Source: Cytophagaceae bacterium
Lineage (GTDB): Bacteria > Bacteroidota > Bacteroidia > Cytophagales > Spirosomataceae
DNA: 23,429 nt
NCBI GenBank assembly: GCA_027485075.1
Contig: JAIXRT010000283.1
Location: 1 to 23,429, forward strand
Direction of reading: 5' to 3'
The notes under the pieces are model-generated. The model was given only the letters and a program-made list of their open reading frames with translations, searched no databases and was not told the origin of the DNA. Positions 7,052-13,946 of the stretch are shown one piece after another; the first letter of the stretch is position 1, and each line of letters begins with the position of its first letter. The translations under genes were made by a program, and so were the position numbers.

Positions 7052-7930
7052 ATGACCTATTTCTCGCCAACTGACTTAATCATAAATCCGGACGGTAGTT
7101 CGTATCATTTAGCGATTCGCCCAGATCAATTGCCTGACCAATTGATCTTAGTGGGTGATCCTGAACGGGTTCCCAAAGTTTCCCAGTATTTCGATCGAGT
7201 TGACACAAAAATACATAAACGTGAGTTTGTGAGTCATTTTGGTGAACTAGGTGGTCAACGAATCGGCGTTATTTCCAGTGGTATTGGAGCGGATAATGTG
7301 GAAATCGTGTTGAATGAATTGGATGCGTTGGTGAATATAGATTTTGAGACACGTCTGGAGAAATCAGTTAAAAAATCCTTGAATCTGATTCGTATAGGTA
7401 CTTCTGGGAGTATTCAATCTGATATACCTGTAAATACTTTTTTAGTTTCGGAGGCGGCCATTGGATTTGATAATTTGGCTCAGTTTTATGGATTTGAATC
7501 TGAAAAAATGCTTTCAACTGAAATGCTAGCGGAATGGTGTAAATCAATTCAATATCCATTACCTGTTTACGGTGCACGAGCAAGTGAATTACTCATATCA
7601 AAATTTCAATCTATTTCACTGCATGGGTATACGTTAACGGCTCCAGGTTTTTATGCGCCTCAAGGTAGAACAGTTCGAATGCATTCTATGTTGCCCAATT
7701 TCTTGAAGGACGTTGCGGCTAATGCAATTGATGGTCATTTGATTACTAATATTGAGATGGAAACCGCTGCCTATTATGCATTTGCAGCTACGATGGGACA
7801 TGAAATGATTTCGCTTAATGCCATTTTAGCGAATCGAATAACACATGAATTTTCAAAAGATCCAGAAGGTCAGATTCAAAAACTTATTGAGCTGACTCTA
7901 GATTCAATTGCATCACATAATCGTCCATAA
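7052..7930 (+). CDS. Nucleoside phosphorylase (PNP/UDP family)
   Basis: This 292-residue enzyme of the purine nucleoside/uridine phosphorylase superfamily cleaves a nucleoside with phosphate to free base plus (deoxy)ribose-1-phosphate. The phosphate-binding loop VGDPERV is at about residues 34-40, SSGIGADNVEIVLNEL at about 75-90, and the LIRIGTSGSIQ glycine-rich strand at about 112-122. NIEMETAAYYAFA at about 233-245 supplies the ribose-binding Met-Glu pair. The uridine-phosphorylase branch fits best, but the specificity is inferred. It begins in the divergent intergenic region with the Gre-like gene and could have a nearly leaderless message. Its last 47 bases overlap the 3' end of the convergent GNAT gene. 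Together with SurE and Nudix downstream it suggests a nucleotide-salvage neighbourhood. Confidence 0.9.
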   Translation: MTYFSPTDLIINPDGSSYHLAIRPDQLPDQLILVGDPERVPKVSQYFDRVDTKIHKREFVSHFGELGGQRIGVISSGIGADNVEIVLNELDALVNIDFETRLEKSVKKSLNLIRIGTSGSIQSDIPVNTFLVSEAAIGFDNLAQFYGFESEKMLSTEMLAEWCKSIQYPLPVYGARASELLISKFQSISLHGYTLTAPGFYAPQGRTVRMHSMLPNFLKDVAANAIDGHLITNIEMETAAYYAFAATMGHEMISLNAILANRITHEFSKDPEGQIQKLIELTLDSIASHNRP

Positions 7931-8381
7931 CATAACCATTACCTATATCTAGGACCATTACTTTAGCTCGGAAGAATCCCATTTTTTCGTAAAACTGAAC
8001 AGCTGAATTGAATTTATTTACGTTTAATTCAATCTGCTTCACTCCTGCTTTTAATCCGAATTCTTTAATGAATGCAATGATTTGACTTCCGACGCCTTTT
8101 GATTTTTGGTCTGGATCAAGATAGATTTTGTGCAATTTCATTTTGCTGGGTTCTGAAATTTCCATCGCGAAATAACCAATTACCTTATCTTCATCTACGG
8201 CCAAAAAAAACGCTATCTGTGAATTGATTTGCTTTGTTAATACGTCCGTTGCATACATCATATCCAACATATAAATCGTTTGCTCTTCGGATAAAATATG
8301 GCTGTATGTAGGTCGCCATGCTTTTTCAGCGATTTGTTGGATAACTGGTATATCAGAAATGATTGCTTTTCGGAATTGCAT
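7884..8381 (-). CDS. GNAT family N-acetyltransferase
   Basis: This is a 165-residue GNAT protein. The acetyl-CoA-binding motif is QKSKGVGS (residues 92-99), preceded by the strand KLHKIYLDP and followed by the C-terminal NKFNSAVQFYEKMGF (122-136), the common N-x-x-A-x-x-F-Y-x-x-x-G-F signature with the candidate acid tyrosine. The N-terminal RKAIISDIPVIQQIAEKAW is the first helix typical of RimI-like and small-molecule GNATs. The substrate is unknown. The last 47 bases of the gene are antisense to the end of the nucleoside phosphorylase gene, so both proteins end in shared DNA. It is divergent from surE. A good -7 box (TATATTTG) lies on its strand at 8426-8419. Confidence 0.9.
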   Translation of the reverse strand: MQFRKAIISDIPVIQQIAEKAWRPTYSHILSEEQTIYMLDMMYATDVLTKQINSQIAFFLAVDEDKVIGYFAMEISEPSKMKLHKIYLDPDQKSKGVGSQIIAFIKEFGLKAGVKQIELNVNKFNSAVQFYEKMGFFRAKVMVLDIGNGYVMDDYVMQLNLESAQ

Positions 8382-8418
8382 AGCCTAAATTAATGCGTGC
8401 AAATTTGTAAATTGCGCA

Positions 8419-8426
8419 CAAATATA
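8419..8426 (-). promoter_or_regulatory. Possible -7 promoter element of the GNAT gene
   Basis: On the minus strand this reads TATATTTG, an exact match to TAnnTTTG, 37 bases before the GNAT start at 8381. No good TTG box lies 17-23 bases further upstream, so the call is tentative. Confidence 0.3.
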
Positions 8427-8432
8427 CAATCT

Positions 8433-9200
8433 ATGAAGCCACTTATTTTAATTGCCAATGACGATTCGATAGCTGCCAAAGGAATTCGCGTCCTGACAGA
8501 AATTATGGCAGAAATGGGTGAAGTCGTTGTCATTGCTCCCGATACGCATCAATCTGGCATGGGGCATGCGATTACCATGGGGACTCCCCTTCGCGTAACG
8601 GAAACCTTTGATTTTGGTCCTAATGTAAAATCCTATAAATGTTCGGGCACCCCAGCAGATTGTATAAAAATTGGAAAACACTTGATCTTAAAAGATCGAA
8701 ATATTGATTTGGTGGTTTCTGGAATCAACCATGGTTCAAATGCCTCGATTTCAGTTTTATATTCAGGGACCATGTCGGCTGCCATCGAAGCTGCCATGGA
8801 AGGAATTCCCGCGATTGGTTTTTCACTTTGTGACTTTAGATCTGATGCGGATTTCAGTCATTGTCATGATTTTATCATTAAGATAAGCCAACAAGTCTTA
8901 ACGCACGGACTGCCGAAAGGCTTGACATTAAATGTGAATTTTCCGGCAAAGTCGGCAGAAGCGCCAAAAGGAATCAAAGTGGTTAAACAAGCAGATGCGG
9001 TATATCGGGAACGTTTTGCAGAGCGTAAAGATCCATATGGCCAGCCTTATTATTGGATGGATGGAGATATTGAGCATTTTGATAAAGGGAATAATACGGA
9101 TTTGGATGCTCTAGAAGCTAATTACGTAAGTATTGTACCGATCAAATATGATTTAACTGATTATGATGAGCTACGTGAGATGCAAACTTGGGAACTTTAG
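8433..9200 (+). CDS. surE: 5'/3'-nucleotidase SurE
   Basis: SurE is a metal-dependent survival-protein phosphatase that removes phosphate from nucleoside 5'- and 3'-monophosphates. The 255-residue product shows the four metal/active-site positions: Asp10-Asp11 in LIANDDSIAAKGI, Ser41 in DTHQSGMGHAITMG, and Asn99 in VSGINHGSN. The GTPADC motif (about 72-77) and the SGTMSAAIEA helix (111-120) are also as in the family. I chose ATG 8433 because the IANDD strand normally begins within the first ten residues; an ATG at 8397 would add 12 unrelated residues. The normal NDDG glycine is Ser12 here. The last 30 bases overlap the convergent Nudix gene. Confidence 0.95.
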   Translation: MKPLILIANDDSIAAKGIRVLTEIMAEMGEVVVIAPDTHQSGMGHAITMGTPLRVTETFDFGPNVKSYKCSGTPADCIKIGKHLILKDRNIDLVVSGINHGSNASISVLYSGTMSAAIEAAMEGIPAIGFSLCDFRSDADFSHCHDFIIKISQQVLTHGLPKGLTLNVNFPAKSAEAPKGIKVVKQADAVYRERFAERKDPYGQPYYWMDGDIEHFDKGNNTDLDALEANYVSIVPIKYDLTDYDELREMQTWEL

Positions 9201-9728
9201 CGCGTAAGTCATTAAAGTTGCTGCTGACAATACATCTTTAATTTCCCCGTTTAATGCCATTTGAATGGCCTCTTGAACGGGGATTTTTTTGATTTGTAGT
9301 ATCTCGGTAGATTCGGGCTCAGACTCTTTCATGGACAAATTTTCTGCCAAATACATCATTGATTTTTCATCTGTAACGGAATTTGATAGGTACTGCTCCC
9401 CCAAAAATGTCCATTTTTCTGCAATTAGGCCTGTTTCCTCTTTTAATTCACGTTTGGCTGCATCAAGAGGTAATTCATGTAAACATCCGCCTTCAGGTAA
9501 TTCCCACGAATAGGCATGAATGGTGTAGCGGTATTGGCCTACTAAGTAGGTATTTCCGTCTTGATCGATAGGCAGCACAGCGATCGCTGTATTTTTAAAA
9601 TGGACTTTGCCGTAAATCCCAGGTTCTCCGTTTGGTTTAATGACATCATGATGTTCGACTCGAATCCAGTCGTTTTCGTATCGGCTTTCTTCACGGAGTG
9701 TTTTCCACGGGTTTGATTCCTGTTCCAT
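9171..9728 (-). CDS. Nudix hydrolase (ADP-ribose pyrophosphatase-like)
   Basis: This 185-residue Nudix enzyme probably cleaves a nucleoside diphosphate linked to another group, ADP-ribose or a nucleotide sugar being the usual substrates of this branch. The Nudix box is visible as AAKRELKEETGL at about 90-101, with the REL-x-EE-x-G core that binds Mg2+. It is preceded by WELPEGG, as in ADP-ribose pyrophosphatases. The interval between that GG and the box glutamate (GGCLHELPLD) is one residue shorter than in the standard G-x5-E-x7-REUxEExGU pattern, so an E replaces the first G. This is a modest oddity, and the enzyme is probably still active. The gene is convergent with surE (30-base overlap) and divergent from the CDF transporter. 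Confidence 0.9.
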   Translation of the reverse strand: MEQESNPWKTLREESRYENDWIRVEHHDVIKPNGEPGIYGKVHFKNTAIAVLPIDQDGNTYLVGQYRYTIHAYSWELPEGGCLHELPLDAAKRELKEETGLIAEKWTFLGEQYLSNSVTDEKSMMYLAENLSMKESEPESTEILQIKKIPVQEAIQMALNGEIKDVLSAATLMTYALKFPSLHLT

Positions 9729-9741
9729 CCAACAAAAATAC

Positions 9742-9749
9742 TATCTTTG
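9742..9749 (+). promoter_or_regulatory. -7 promoter element of the CDF transporter gene
   Basis: TATCTTTG is an exact TAnnTTTG match, 16 bases before the transporter ATG in the 37-base divergent gap. No TTG box is found at a 20-base spacing, so the upstream element is weak or absent. Confidence 0.5.
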
Positions 9750-9765
9750 TTGACAATTTAAGCGC

Positions 9766-10740
9766 ATGAAACAAAGGCTAATTATTTTTTCCTTTTTCTT
9801 GAGTTTGCTGATCATGTCGGCAAAGTTTTATGCCTATTACCTAAGTGGTTCCACGGCCATATTAACAGATGCGTTAGAATCCATCATTAATGTTGTTGCA
9901 GCAGCATTTGCTTATTATTCCATCTATTTGGCTTCATTACCCCGCGATTTAAACCATCCATATGGTCATGGTAAAATTGAATTTTTCGCTTCCGGACTAG
10001 AGGGAGTTTTGATATTGCTTGCGGCAGCCTATATTTTCTTACATGCGTCTCAGCATTTGATTTCGACTCCCAGTTTACAGCGTTTGGATTTCAGTATGTA
10101 TGTTTCGTTGGGCTCAGCTTTTCTGAATGGTATCATGGGTTTTTATTTAGTCCAAGTGGGGAATAAATCACACTCTCCTGCACTTGTAGCTGATGGGAAA
10201 CATTTGAAATTAGATGCTTATAATGGTTTATTTATCGTTTTTGCATTGGCAGTAACGTACTTAACTCAATGGCTTTGGGTGGATGCGTTAGCTTCCTTGT
10301 TATTCGCTGCGATGATGTGCTGGCAAGGTATTCGCTTAATTCGAGAAGCGGTTGCTGCTTTGATGGATGAAACTAATCCTACTGTGTTTAATAAAGTTAT
10401 AGAATGGATTACGCAACATAGACGGGTCGTTTGGATTGACCTGCATAATTTACGTATTCAGCAATATGGCGGTGATTTACATATTGATTGTCATTTGACC
10501 TTACCTCGTTATTGGGATTTAAACCGCGTGCATGATGAAATTCATGACTTCGAAGTCAAAATTAGTGAAGTCTTACCCACCGAAATTGAGATATTTGTAC
10601 ACGTAGATCCGTGTTTGGATGATTGTTGTTCACATTGTGAAATAGACGACTGTCCTATACGGAAAGCCCCATTCACCAAGAAGATTAATTGGAACGCCAC
10701 CAATATGGCTTTAAACCAAAAGCACTTTTACGCGCTTTAA
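9766..10740 (+). CDS. Cation diffusion facilitator (CDF) family transporter with Cys-rich tail
   Basis: This 324-residue inner-membrane divalent-metal/proton antiporter has about six hydrophobic helices across residues 5-195 and a cytoplasmic ferredoxin-like domain at about 205-280. Transport-site residues appear as Asp35 in TDALES and the pair His146/Asp150 in HLKLD, matching the D/H-x-x-x-D pattern of the family. The helix-2 partner (Asp49 in YiiP) is Ser39, so metal preference may differ from that of zinc CDFs. HPYGHGK (64-70) is the conserved cytoplasmic loop. The C-terminus adds a Cys cluster (C283, C287, C288, C291, C296) suited to metal binding. The final stop shares a TTAA with the convergent SDR stop (4-base overlap). 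The metal cannot be assigned from sequence. Confidence 0.92.
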   Translation: MKQRLIIFSFFLSLLIMSAKFYAYYLSGSTAILTDALESIINVVAAAFAYYSIYLASLPRDLNHPYGHGKIEFFASGLEGVLILLAAAYIFLHASQHLISTPSLQRLDFSMYVSLGSAFLNGIMGFYLVQVGNKSHSPALVADGKHLKLDAYNGLFIVFALAVTYLTQWLWVDALASLLFAAMMCWQGIRLIREAVAALMDETNPTVFNKVIEWITQHRRVVWIDLHNLRIQQYGGDLHIDCHLTLPRYWDLNRVHDEIHDFEVKISEVLPTEIEIFVHVDPCLDDCCSHCEIDDCPIRKAPFTKKINWNATNMALNQKHFYAL

Positions 10741-11423
10741 GCTGGTTTTAATTTACCCATTCCTCCGTCTACACCCATAATTTGACCTGTAATCCACGAA
10801 TTTTCTGGATCTAACAAGAAATAAGTCAGGTTTGCAATATCCTTGGATTCTCCTACGCGTCCTAAGGGATGACGTTTGCCACTTGCCTCTATTTTTTCTG
10901 GTGAATTAAGTAAAGCTGCAGCTAGTGGTGTATTTGTTAATGAAGGAGCAATGGCGTTTACACGTATGTTTAGGGAGGATAATTCTGCCGCAAGTGAGCG
11001 CGTAAGTCCTTCAATCGCACCTTTGGAACTAGCTATAGATGCATGAAATCCCATACCTGTTTGAACAGCTACGGTACTAAATAATACGATTGAGCCTGAT
11101 CCATTTTGTTTTAAATTGGGCAAATAGGTTTGAATCACTTTTACAGCGCCGAGTACATTGATTTGAAAGTCTGACTGGAAATCCGCTTGGGTTAGTCGGT
11201 GAAATGGTTTCAAAACAATACTACCTGGATTATAAACAATTCCTTCAATCGGTCCGTCGATGGTAGGTAATGCTGCATCTGTCGCTGCATCCCAAACATG
11301 ATTTTCGCAATTATCAGCCGATGAACGTGCTATGTTAATCACACGATGTCCTGCTTGTACAAGTTTATTGGCCGTAGCGGCGCCAATGCCATGACTGGCG
11401 CCTACAATGATATAAGTTCCCAA
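10737..11423 (-). CDS. SDR family oxidoreductase lacking the catalytic tyrosine
   Basis: This 228-residue short-chain dehydrogenase/reductase has a Rossmann nucleotide-binding motif, GASHGIG, at residues 8-14. It also has VYNPG at 63-67 in place of the usual NNAG, Asn89 in INVLG, and Ser116 in LFSTVA. Where the YxxxK motif is expected it reads IASSK (130-134): Lys134 is kept but the tyrosine is Ile130, codon ATA at 11034-11036. The C-terminal segment includes IRVNAIAPSLTNTPLA and the VDGG near the end, both standard. The gene follows folE by 5 bases on the same strand, so a pterin-related role (reduction of a pterin or dihydropterin) is a reasonable inference. I recall other SDRs with Ile or Val at this place, so this is probably a subfamily trait and not a lesion. 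Confidence 0.88.
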   Translation of the reverse strand: MGTYIIVGASHGIGAATANKLVQAGHRVINIARSSADNCENHVWDAATDAALPTIDGPIEGIVYNPGSIVLKPFHRLTQADFQSDFQINVLGAVKVIQTYLPNLKQNGSGSIVLFSTVAVQTGMGFHASIASSKGAIEGLTRSLAAELSSLNIRVNAIAPSLTNTPLAAALLNSPEKIEASGKRHPLGRVGESKDIANLTYFLLDPENSWITGQIMGVDGGMGKLKPA

Positions 11424-11428
11424 ATTGC

Positions 11429-12130
11429 TTAGTTGTGAAGTGAGTCTAAAAATTCTCGCTTAGTATTATCTTCTTGAAATTTACCGCCGTAATATGAAGT
11501 GATGGTCGATGTCGCATCATCTTTAACGCCTCTAGAAGAAACGCATAAGTGTTTGGCATCAATGAAAACAGCCACATGTTCTGTTTTCAACACCTTTTGA
11601 AGGTATTTTGCGATTTGCATGGTTAAGCGTTCCTGAACTTGAGGACGTTTAGCAAAATACTGAACGATGCGATTTAACTTAGATAAACCGATCACTTGTC
11701 CTGATGAGATATATGCAATGTGTGTCTTGCCCATGATGGGTACAAAATGATGCTCGCAATTCGAGTAAAAACTGATGTTCTTCTCGATAAGCATTTCATT
11801 GTAACCAAATTTGTTTTCAAATAGCGCAATCTTAGGCTCATTAGCAGGATTTAAACCACTGAAAATTTCCTCGATATACATTTTAGCTACACGCTTCGGT
11901 GTTCCACGAAGAGAATCATCCGTTAGATCTAAACCTAATGTCAGCATGATCTCACGAAAGTGAGCAGCTACTTTTTCAATTTTTTCTGCATCAGAAAGAA
12001 CAAAAGCATCCTCCCTCATCGGTGTTTCGATCGAGGTGGCTACATGATTGTCACCAATTTCTTCGTCTGTCAACAAGAAACGGTCTGTATCAATTAGCAG
12101 GGAATTCAACGAAATTTCTTTCTGTTTCAT
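11429..12130 (-). CDS. folE: GTP cyclohydrolase I (FolE)
   Basis: FolE converts GTP to 7,8-dihydroneopterin triphosphate plus formate, the first step to folate, biopterin and queuosine precursors. The 233-residue protein shows zinc ligands Cys125 and His128 in SNCEHHFVPIMG and Cys196 in KHLCVSSRG. The family segments LTDDSLRGTPKRVAKM (about 69-84) and QVQERLTMQIA (about 164-174) are also present. The ATG at 12130 overlaps the upstream PTPS gene by 41 bases. It is supported because family-like sequence (EEIGDNHVATS) begins near residue 24, before the next Met at 38. The overlap suggests translational coupling within the order PTPS, folE, SDR. Confidence 0.97.
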   Translation of the reverse strand: MKQKEISLNSLLIDTDRFLLTDEEIGDNHVATSIETPMREDAFVLSDAEKIEKVAAHFREIMLTLGLDLTDDSLRGTPKRVAKMYIEEIFSGLNPANEPKIALFENKFGYNEMLIEKNISFYSNCEHHFVPIMGKTHIAYISSGQVIGLSKLNRIVQYFAKRPQVQERLTMQIAKYLQKVLKTEHVAVFIDAKHLCVSSRGVKDDATSTITSYYGGKFQEDNTKREFLDSLHN

Positions 12131-12512
12131 ATAATTTAATTTTTAATTCTAAGGTTGTGTCAATATGCGGTCTAAGTTTTCCGTAAATCACTATGGCAAT
12201 ATTTTCTGCTGTAGGATTTAATTGGGCGAACTCGGGTACATCTAAATTAAGGTTGCGGTGGTCAAATTTCTTGCACACTTCGCGTTGTACTAAGTCCGAC
12301 AAAACTTTGGTATCGATGACATAACCTGTTTCTGGATTAATTGTTCCGGTAACTTGAATAATTAATTCATAATTATGCCCATGGTAGTTGGGATTATTAC
12401 ATAAACCAAAAATTTCCTTGTTTTTCTCGTCACTCCAACCAGCATTATGTAACCGATGGGCAGCATTGAAATGTTCTTTGCGGAAGATACTAACTTTTGG
12501 AGCGTCGTTCAT
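12090..12512 (-). CDS. 6-pyruvoyl/6-carboxy-tetrahydropterin synthase family protein (PTPS/QueD)
   Basis: This 140-residue enzyme of the PTPS/QueD family acts on dihydroneopterin triphosphate, the FolE product. The zinc-binding histidines are His19 in HFNAAHRL and His44/His46 in NYHGHNY. The catalytic set is Cys38, Asp84-His85 in KKFDHRNLN, and Glu129 in LYETERNFVEF. The Cys-to-HGH spacing is CNNPNYHGH (C-x5-HGH), as in animal 6-pyruvoyl-tetrahydropterin synthase, whereas classic QueD has C-x3-HGH. A tetrahydrobiopterin-type reaction is therefore possible, while a queuosine role remains the default automated annotation. It is the first gene of the operon with folE (41-base overlap) and the SDR, and no other queuosine gene is nearby. 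Confidence 0.93.
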   Translation of the reverse strand: MNDAPKVSIFRKEHFNAAHRLHNAGWSDEKNKEIFGLCNNPNYHGHNYELIIQVTGTINPETGYVIDTKVLSDLVQREVCKKFDHRNLNLDVPEFAQLNPTAENIAIVIYGKLRPHIDTTLELKIKLYETERNFVEFPAN

Positions 12513-12593
12513 TTTTTTAATTTAGGTATAAATTTACAAGAGTAATTTGATTAAATTTCAATTCCAACAGTTTAAAACCTATTTAACAAATCT

Positions 12594-13946
12594 ATGAAGC
12601 GAAGGAATTTTATCGCTAAATCGCTCGTATATACATCAGGCGCGGCTTTTTTGCCTCATTTAGCTCAATCACAAACTATACAACTAGAAAAAGTACGATT
12701 AGGTTTCATCGGCGTTGGACTTCGAGGACGGAATCACCTGGAAATGGCCTTGTATCGGGATGATGTTGAAATTGTCGCCATTTGCGATGTGGACCCCAAT
12801 GCCATTCAACAAGCTCAGAAAATGATTGCAGCCAAAGGTCGAAAGCCCGCTGCGGTATATCAAAAAGGCGATCATGATTTTGAAAATTTAGCCAAACGTT
12901 CAGATATCGATGGCGTTGTCATTGCCACTCCTTGGGAATGGCATGTGCCTATGGCGCTCGAAGTAATGAAGCAAGGTAAATATGCAGGTGTGGAAGTTTC
13001 GGCCACTGTAACACTTCAGGAATCTTGGGATTTGGTCAATATGTACGAGAAGACCGGTTCCCATTGCATGATCTTAGAAAATGTATGTTACCGACGTGAT
13101 GTCATGGCAACCTTAAATATGGTTAGACAGGGTATGTTCGGTACATTATCTCACGTACAATGTGGTTACCAACATGATTTGAGAGAAGTTAAATTCAATG
13201 ATGGTAAACAAGCCTATGGAGGTGGTGTTGAATTTGGTGCCAAAGGTTTTTCTGAGGCAAAGTGGCGGACCCAACATTCCGTTGACCGAAATGGAGACCT
13301 CTATCCTACGCATGGTTTAGGGCCAGTAGCAGAAATGTTGAATATCAATCGCGGAAATCAGTTTGCCTATTTAACCTCTATGGCCTCACCTGCGATGGGT
13401 TTACATCAATATATCGAGGAGAAAGGCGGTAAAGATCATCCCAATGCGAAAGTTAAATTCAAATGCGGTGATGTGGTTCAAACGATGATTAAATGTCATA
13501 ATGGTGAGACCATTTTGATAACGCATGATACCAACTTGCCACGCCCGTATTCATTGGGTTTCCGCGTTCAAGGAACAAAAGGGATTTGGACAGAAGATAA
13601 CAAGTCTATTTACTTGGAGGGAGTTTCTCCCATAAAACATCGTTGGGAAGATTTTAAGCCATATCAAGAAAAATACGATCACCCACTATGGAAATCTCAT
13701 GCGGCAGATGCTGAAAATGCTGGCCATGGTGGAATTGATTATTTTGTTCTGCGCGCATTTATTGAATCCATTAAAAATAAAGTGGCACCACCTATCGATG
13801 TGTATGATGCAGCTGCCTGGTCGGCCATTTCACCACTTTCAGAGGAATCTATTGCAAAAGGCTCCGCTCCTATTCAAATTCCAGATTTTACGCGTGGAAA
13901 ATGGAAAACAAATAAACCTATCTTTGCATTAAATGATCAATACTAA
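12594..13946 (+). CDS. Gfo/Idh/MocA-family glycosidase, GH109 alpha-N-acetylgalactosaminidase-like
   Basis: This 450-residue NAD-dependent enzyme belongs to the Gfo/Idh/MocA fold. A twin-arginine-like export signal (KRRNFIAKS, residues 2-10, then a hydrophobic stretch to about 25) suggests it is folded with its cofactor and exported by Tat. The Rossmann motif GVGLRGR is at about 40-46, followed by ICDVDP. ATPWEWHVPMALEVM, ENVCYRRD and YPTHGLGPVAEMLNINRG (from Tyr237) match what I recall of GH109 enzymes, which hydrolyse alpha-N-acetylgalactosamine by an NAD-linked redox mechanism. Substrate specificity varies in the family and is inferred here. Its 3' end overlaps the start of a FucP-type sugar transporter by 14 bases, which fits a cleave-and-import module for amino sugars. 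Confidence 0.9.
   Translation: MKRRNFIAKSLVYTSGAAFLPHLAQSQTIQLEKVRLGFIGVGLRGRNHLEMALYRDDVEIVAICDVDPNAIQQAQKMIAAKGRKPAAVYQKGDHDFENLAKRSDIDGVVIATPWEWHVPMALEVMKQGKYAGVEVSATVTLQESWDLVNMYEKTGSHCMILENVCYRRDVMATLNMVRQGMFGTLSHVQCGYQHDLREVKFNDGKQAYGGGVEFGAKGFSEAKWRTQHSVDRNGDLYPTHGLGPVAEMLNINRGNQFAYLTSMASPAMGLHQYIEEKGGKDHPNAKVKFKCGDVVQTMIKCHNGETILITHDTNLPRPYSLGFRVQGTKGIWTEDNKSIYLEGVSPIKHRWEDFKPYQEKYDHPLWKSHAADAENAGHGGIDYFVLRAFIESIKNKVAPPIDVYDAAAWSAISPLSEESIAKGSAPIQIPDFTRGKWKTNKPIFALNDQY

Noticed and set aside
7368..7583. A 71-codon minus-strand frame inside the nucleoside phosphorylase gene
   Set aside because: It is antisense to conserved phosphorylase coding sequence and resembles no family.
8384..8424. 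Near-palindrome around GTGC...GCGCAC in the GNAT-surE gap
   Set aside because: The arms match only after allowing mismatches and a gap, so it is not convincing as an operator.
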